A stretch of 64,000 nucleotides of DNA, taken from assembly GCA_001179505.1 (NCBI GenBank), contig CDMY01000182.1, positions 112,301 through 176,300 on the forward strand. Direction: 5' to 3'. Below are positions 59,563-64,000 of this stretch, one piece after another; within the stretch, counting starts at the first letter, position 1; every line of letters begins with the position of its first letter. This DNA is from Vitrella brassicaformis (taxonomy: Eukaryota; Sar; Vitrellaceae). The position numbers and the translations under genes are program-made. The notes under the pieces are model-generated. The model saw only the letters and a program-made list of their open reading frames with translations. It did not search any database and had not been told where the DNA came from.

Positions 59563-60381
59563 GGTCTGCGGGTCTGCCCAGGAGTTTGTACGTCAAGGGC
59601 GGCGATTCCTTGGCACCCCAGAGGAGGATCTGACAGACAGACAGGGACCACACACAGCCCACGTGTGTGTATGTGACAGAAGCACGCGCACGTCTGTCTC
59701 TGTGTGTGGATGGAATAGTGTTGACATACGAAGTGCTGCTTTTCGAAGCACAGAGGCTCGCCCTCCTTGTCCTTGGCCATGGTCGAGGCTGCACACAGTA
59801 TGCACCACACAGACGACAAACAGCAGCCAGCACGGTTTACCGTGCCGTATCGATGCGCAGAACCATGTATGTATACACAATATGTAATAGCATATGCACG
59901 CACGTTCGCAGGCCTCTGTCGCGGATGGGCTGGTAGTGGCTGATCGGCAGTTCCCTATGCCATAAGCCGAGGGGCCGTGTTTTGCATCCACGAATCCGAA
60001 TTCGAGAACTAAGGCAGGCAGGAAATGAGTACAATCAATCAATCAATCCCTATGGGCGTGCGCGTGCGCATACCGCATGTGTGTTTGTCTGGACACCCCT
60101 CGACGTCTCCGTACTGTTTCGTGACGTCGACATCCCACTCTCTGGTGGTTTTGTCTGTCGTTTTGGGCTGGCATCACAAGTGCATACGTTATCCATCAAT
60201 TGCATGCTGCATGTCTCTCACTTACCGAGCCCAGTATCCAGCGCATCACGCAAGGCGTGGGTTTTCCAGCACCTTGGGCGACAAGGGGTCTGCCTCCGTG
60301 GGGATGGATGAAGCTGCCGCCGCCCACCGCACGCCCGGCGGCCAGACAGAAGAGGAGCGATGCCAGGAAAACACCGGCCAT
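59563..60381 (-). CDS. Candidate multi-exon secreted small protein
   Basis: The first exon (60226-60381) codes MAGVFLASLLFCLAAGRAVG, a good signal peptide, then GKPTPCVMRWILGS and a consensus GTAAGT donor. Further exon-like segments with good borders follow: 59904-60008 (one frame reads GLWHRELPISHYQPIRDRGL), about 59733-59790 (STMAKDKEGEPLCFEKQHF, donor GTATGT) and a terminal one from a GTCAG acceptor reading ILLWGAKESPPLTYKLLG and stopping at TGA. The last three join in phase. The first does not join the second without an extra exon. No family is recognised. Confidence 0.35.
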
Positions 60382-60765
60382 CTCTTTTGCTCTACTTTGG
60401 CTCGCGCAATTAACGCACGTCTCTCTTTCTGTCCAGTGCAGACCGCTTCCTGCTTCGCTCAGGCACGGGATATCGATTAGAAGAATCGGAATACGGAAGA
60501 ATTGGGATGTCAGGACGAGACGCCAAGTGGGGGTCGGGTCGCCCCCTCATGCATGCTTGCATGCCAACTCATCTTTGCTTGCTTGCTTTTTGCTGTGGCT
60601 CGCCCAGTGGGCAAGAAGCGTCCGATCAGGGTTTGTTACTGGCCGTTTTTCTCTGTTCGCTTCCAAGCTATGTAGCTTGACACACTGAAGCAAGGCGAGT
60701 CAGTGAGGTTGGTTGGGAGAGATAATCATTCCCTTCCGTAGAAGCGCTCACCGCGCCCATTGGCT

Positions 60766-60942
60766 TTACTCACTGATGCGCGGACTCTGACTGCCTCGTG
60801 AATGATGGTTGGGAGCGTGCTTGAGATCGGAAGAGCCACCTCGAGATCTGCTGGAGCACACGCAAGGTGAAATCTCAAGGTAAAGCTTCCCAATGGCCCC
60901 CAGGCCCACCACCAGGACAATACCGAAGCCGAAACGCATCAT
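60766..60942 (-). pseudogene. Anchor-family relic: first exon only
   Basis: The start MMRFGFGIVLVVGLGAIGKL matches the first exons at 45.6 and 62.95 kb. After GLGAI the sequence diverges, the AAQRNY cleavage region is lost and the frame stops after 59 codons. No helix exon lies downstream. The upstream GACG repeats and 'GACTCGACTAAAGCTCCG' block are conserved, so promoter and start were copied together. Confidence 0.6.
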
Positions 60943-61750
60943 GGCGACTCGACTAAAGCTCCGCAGACGGACGGACGGACGGACGTCAGGAAACCAACGA
61001 ACGAGGCGTGACGCTTGTTAGAAAACTTGGGATTTCCCGCGAAAGTCGTCCTGGCCGCGTGGCTACGGCCTCCTCTGGTCTTGGCCGACTGGCTGCCTGT
61101 GTGCATACACCTCCGTGATCATGTGTGTGGAAAGAGCGCTTCACCTTTTGTCAATAATTGATTGATGCGTCCGTGCGTCCCTCTCTCTCTCACCATTATG
61201 GACGCACACGAATATGCACTCCGGCCGGTATAGAACGCGCCGCACGACTGTCCCTCTCTCTGATGTGACTGACGAATGTGCACCCACCTCCCTTGACGTA
61301 CACAGACAGACAGGCCATCCATCCATCCATCCATCCAGTCTTCTCTGTGCTGTCCATACCGTCGGAAATGACAGAGAGCGGCAGACCACAACACGCCACA
61401 CCACACAGACACAGACGGGGTGAACACATTTCAAAACCCATCATTCGGTCACGCAGGCAGGCAGACAGCCAGGCGGAAAGGAAAAAGCTGTTGCTAATTC
61501 CCACGCACGAGCCAAGAGGCAGCAGCGAACATGCCTTTTGATCTCTCTCCCTGCCTCTCTTCGTAGTCGCTGTGGCATGGGGAGGGGCAGACAGACAGAC
61601 AGACCCGGAGAGAGAGAGTTTGGCACGCCACACAATACATGTACACCTCTTTTCAAAATCAATCAGAGAATGCCGATGAGTGTGTGCGTCTTGTGTCACG
61701 CTAGCCATGCCGACGCACGCCATCAATTAGCTATAAGGACGGTAAAACGA

Positions 61751-61769
<19 letters not shown>

Positions 61770-61785
<16 letters not shown>

Positions 61786-61862
61786 TCCATATGTCTTGTG
61801 TGTGTCTGTTTGGCTGTGTGTGTGTGTGTGTCTGGATCAGGCGCGTTGCTCGAGAGCAAGGA
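61770..61862 (+). repeat. Copied fragment of the last intron/exon border of the GMP synthase gene
   Basis: The sequence GAGAGATCCATATGTCTTGTG, a TG tract and GGATCAGGCGCGTTGCTCGAG repeat the order found at about 52820-52880, spanning the end of the last GMP synthase intron and the first bases of its last exon. The copy diverges right after CTCGAG. Confidence 0.8.
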
Positions 61863-62115
61863 ACAAAGGAGAGACCACACACTCACACCCAGACAGGAAG
61901 GCAGGCAGACAGACAGTCAGGCAACACGTGGATGCACTCACCCCCGAAGAAAATGCAGCCACGTTCCTCCCCTCTCTCTTTTGCATACAAGTCACCCACA
62001 TGGGTATGTAGCCATCTCCCTTACACCCCCCCATGCAGGCAGACAGCCAGGCAGCGATAGAATGGTATATGCTCAGCATGTGTGTGTGGGTGTTTGGCGC
62101 AGCGCCACGTGCTCA

Positions 62116-62954
62116 CTACTTCTTCCAAAATGACTTCTTCTGCTTCTCTCGCACGCAGAACTTGTGCGGCCATCCAAAGACATCGTCTTGTTCAATTCGC
62201 GTGCACACCTTCTGTGCGTCCTGGTCAGAGAGGCAGATGCCCCTGACGGCCGACTCAGCGTAGCTAGTGCGGCGTATGTCTATCACACAGACGGGCTCCT
62301 TGCCGCCGCATTCTGGCCAATGGACGACGAGCAGCCCGTCTTCATTCTTACCCACCGAGCACGGGTCCTCTTTGATGGTCGCAACTGCAGACAGACAGCG
62401 TACCCCCGGCTACCCCTGTAAAGGTACGTACGGTGTGTGCGTGCCTTTCTGCGCGCTGCCGGCTATCGCGGCGATCTGCCCCAGCGCATTGGTGATGGCT
62501 TCCATGGCCGTGGCAGTCAGTTGCTGGGCGGTCGTGTGCATGTGATGAGCGGCCGTGAGGGTGCTCTTGGCGTGGTCGAGCTGCAGCTGCACCGATGACA
62601 TCTGCTGGGCCTCCAACGCCACGGACATCTCACCGCCTGCAGCCACCCATCGAACACATCAACCAACATCAGTGAACACAGACAGATCCGACGAATGAGT
62701 CCACATATCGGACCCGGCCACCTACCGAGCTCTGCAGCCAGCCATAGATGGATCAGCCATCCAGCCATCCGACGGACAAAAGAAAAGCAGAAAGAAAGAG
62801 ACAGCATGGCAGATCTGCCACCGTTCGATGGTCGGTTCGGTGTGGGTGTGCCCCCCTGTGGCTTACGTCGGGCATAGTTGCGCTGAGCCGCCAGCAACGG
62901 CTGCACAATGGCCGCCAGGCCCACCACCACGACCATACCGAAGCCAAAACGCAT
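62116..62954 (-). CDS. Signal-anchored coiled-coil protein with Cys-containing C-terminal domain (anchor family)
   Basis: The start MRFGFGMVVVVGLAAIVQPL and AAQRNYAR are nearly identical to the 45.6-kb gene. The first Met of that gene is changed to Ile here (ATA ATG). A putative 6-nt micro-exon (AGCTCG, between a CTGCAG acceptor and a GTAGGT donor) restores phase to the helix exon GGEMSVALEAQQMSSVQLQL, then HAKSTLTAAHHMHTTAQQL. The last exon encodes ATIKEDPCSVGKNEDGLLVV, WPECGGKEPVCVIDIRRTSY, GICLSDQDAQKVCTRIEQDD and a basic end at 62116. That domain is not a phosphodiesterase and is not recognised; its six or so cysteines fit an extracytoplasmic location. The join between the helix and last exon is one base out of phase with the obvious sites, so the model is incomplete there. 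Confidence 0.55.
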
Positions 62955-63411
62955 TATGGCGGCTTGGCTAAAGCTCCGCAGACGGACGGACGGACGGACG
63001 TCGGAATGAACCAACAAACGATGCGTGACGCTCGTGAGAAAACTTCAGATCTCCGGGGGATTTCCGGCGAAAGTCCGCGGGGAGTATCGTGTGGGCCGGG
63101 CCGGCCCCCGTCTCAACGTCTTACAGCCCACAGCTGCCTGCCACTGGGGGCTTTGCCACAAGGCCTTGTGACGCAACGCCTTGCACCAGGCCAGGGACTC
63201 CGAGCGCCGCACAGCCTGCCGCCTTAAGGTCTCCTGTCCCGGAAGCCTCTCTGGGTGTCCTGTCCCTGACTGAGCGTCCCTTCACCATTTGAGTTGCCTG
63301 CGGCTTTCGAGACGGTGAGCGAGACGAGGCGGCCGGGGGCTGACTGCCACGCCGTCACAGTGTGCCATTAGCATGGGATGGCTCTGTTCCGTTTGGTGCA
63401 TGTCATTGCAG

Positions 63412-63950
63412 ATGGCATCCGTCGTGCCGGCCCTTCTGTTTAAGGCCCTGGTGCTCGCCTCCTGCGTCGCTCTGGTGACATGCAAGAACCTCCAGCCTGA
63501 GCCGTGCAAGGTCCAGCTGATACCCCACTACACCGAGCTCAAGCGATGCGAAGTGCAGCCTTCGGATCGCACGGAAATCGAAGGAACGGTGAGACGTCGC
63601 AGAAGATGGCCTTACGACGCTTCTGTGCCGTCTGTACACAGGCACAGATGTACGGACACATCATTCCTGGTAGTGACTGCCCACGCAAAGAGACCTGTGT
63701 CGTCAACAAGGTGAGCTAGGAATCGATAGATGCGGGAGCGTTTCATATCTGCCCTTCCGCTGTCTCTCCGGACGACAGATACGGGTGACTCAGCGACAGG
63801 GTGTCCAAGGAGTGGGCACATGCGAGAAGTTGGAGACAGCGCCTTCCGATGAGGTGGCCAAACACTGCAACTCAGCTGGTGTCATGCTGCTTCCGTGGAG
63901 GACGCCAAGGACGTGGTGCATGGCCGCCAAGGAAGCAGCATGACACCAGC
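63412..63950 (+). CDS. Secreted Cys-containing protein, 3' end disrupted by inverted repeat
   Basis: Exon 1 (63412-63588) codes MASVVPALLFKALVLASCVA, a signal peptide, then NLQPEPCKVQLIPHYTELKR. Exon 2 (63642-63710) gives AQMYGHIIPGSDCPRKETCV. Exon 3 begins at 63779 with IRVTQRQGVQGVGTCEKLET and SDEVAKHCNSAGVMLLP. All joins are phase 0 with GT..AG sites. Cysteines occur in pairs at regular spacing, as in small extracellular domains. Past 63894 the sequence folds back on itself and the frame ends at TGA 63948-63950, so the true C-terminus is unknown. No family is recognised. Confidence 0.5.
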
Positions 63951-64000
63951 TGAGTTGCAGTGTTTGGCCACCTCATCGGAAGGCGCTGTCTCCAACTTCT
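63825..64000. repeat. Perfect 70-bp inverted repeat with 36-bp spacer
   Basis: Bases 63825-63894 and 63931-64000 are exact reverse complements over 70 bases, separated by 36 bases. The left arm is coding in the secreted-protein exon. The right arm reaches the window end, so the repeat may be longer. Confidence 0.97.

Overview
The window looks like nuclear DNA of a photosynthetic alveolate, most likely a chromerid such as Vitrella brassicaformis. This is inferred from several signs. Genes are GC-rich and broken into many short exons. Nearly every intron carries CA, GA, TG and GGAT/CCAT microsatellites. The genes are eukaryotic: USP7-like, YKT6, ZMYND10, NDH-2, a P450 and a hybrid histidine kinase. 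A plastid MEP-pathway enzyme (IspG) and a protein with a plastid-type bipartite leader are present. Degenerate TTTAGGG-type telomere motifs lie inside the sequence. No tRNA, rRNA or CRISPR array was seen.

Layout. 0-3 kb: C-terminal part of a USP7-like deubiquitinase (+). 3-7.2 kb: sparse DNA, one uncharacterised coiled-coil gene, a 300-N gap and a relic of a membrane-protein gene. 7.8-12.5 kb: IspG (-), which shares a short 5' region with YKT6 (+, 12.7-13.8 kb). 15-24.7 kb: a cluster of lineage-specific multi-pass membrane proteins with one copy on the minus strand (15-17.8 kb), a truncated copy (17.8-18.4 kb) and a nearly complete plus-strand copy with coding tandem repeats (22-24.7 kb). The truncated copy stops at an AT-rich insertion (18.4-19.75 kb) that holds a viral A32/FtsK-type packaging ATPase gene. 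A zinc-finger gene with a piggyBac-like look follows. 24.8-29.9 kb: gene-poor, with interstitial telomere motifs and a duplicated 0.62-kb block.

29.9-57.6 kb is gene-dense: NDH-2 (-), an FYV7-like ribosome-biogenesis protein (+), a P450 (-), a hybrid histidine kinase (+), a membrane-anchored 2H phosphoesterase (-), ZMYND10 (-), GMP synthase (+), a plastid-type DUF3598-like protein (-) and a DWNN-like protein (+). 57.6-64 kb is again sparse, with relics of the anchor family, a fragment copied from the GMP synthase gene, a second intact anchor-family gene, and a secreted Cys-rich gene that runs into a 70-bp perfect inverted repeat at the window end.

The conserved genes are housekeeping, plastid, mitochondrial and ciliary functions with no obvious joint pathway. 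The unusual content is lineage-specific: (1) a dispersed family sharing a signal-anchor exon and an Ala-rich helix but ending in different C-terminal domains, one of them a cyclic phosphodiesterase; (2) the membrane-protein array interrupted by virus-derived DNA; (3) introns whose 5' CA-rich and 3' TG-rich arms are mutually complementary.
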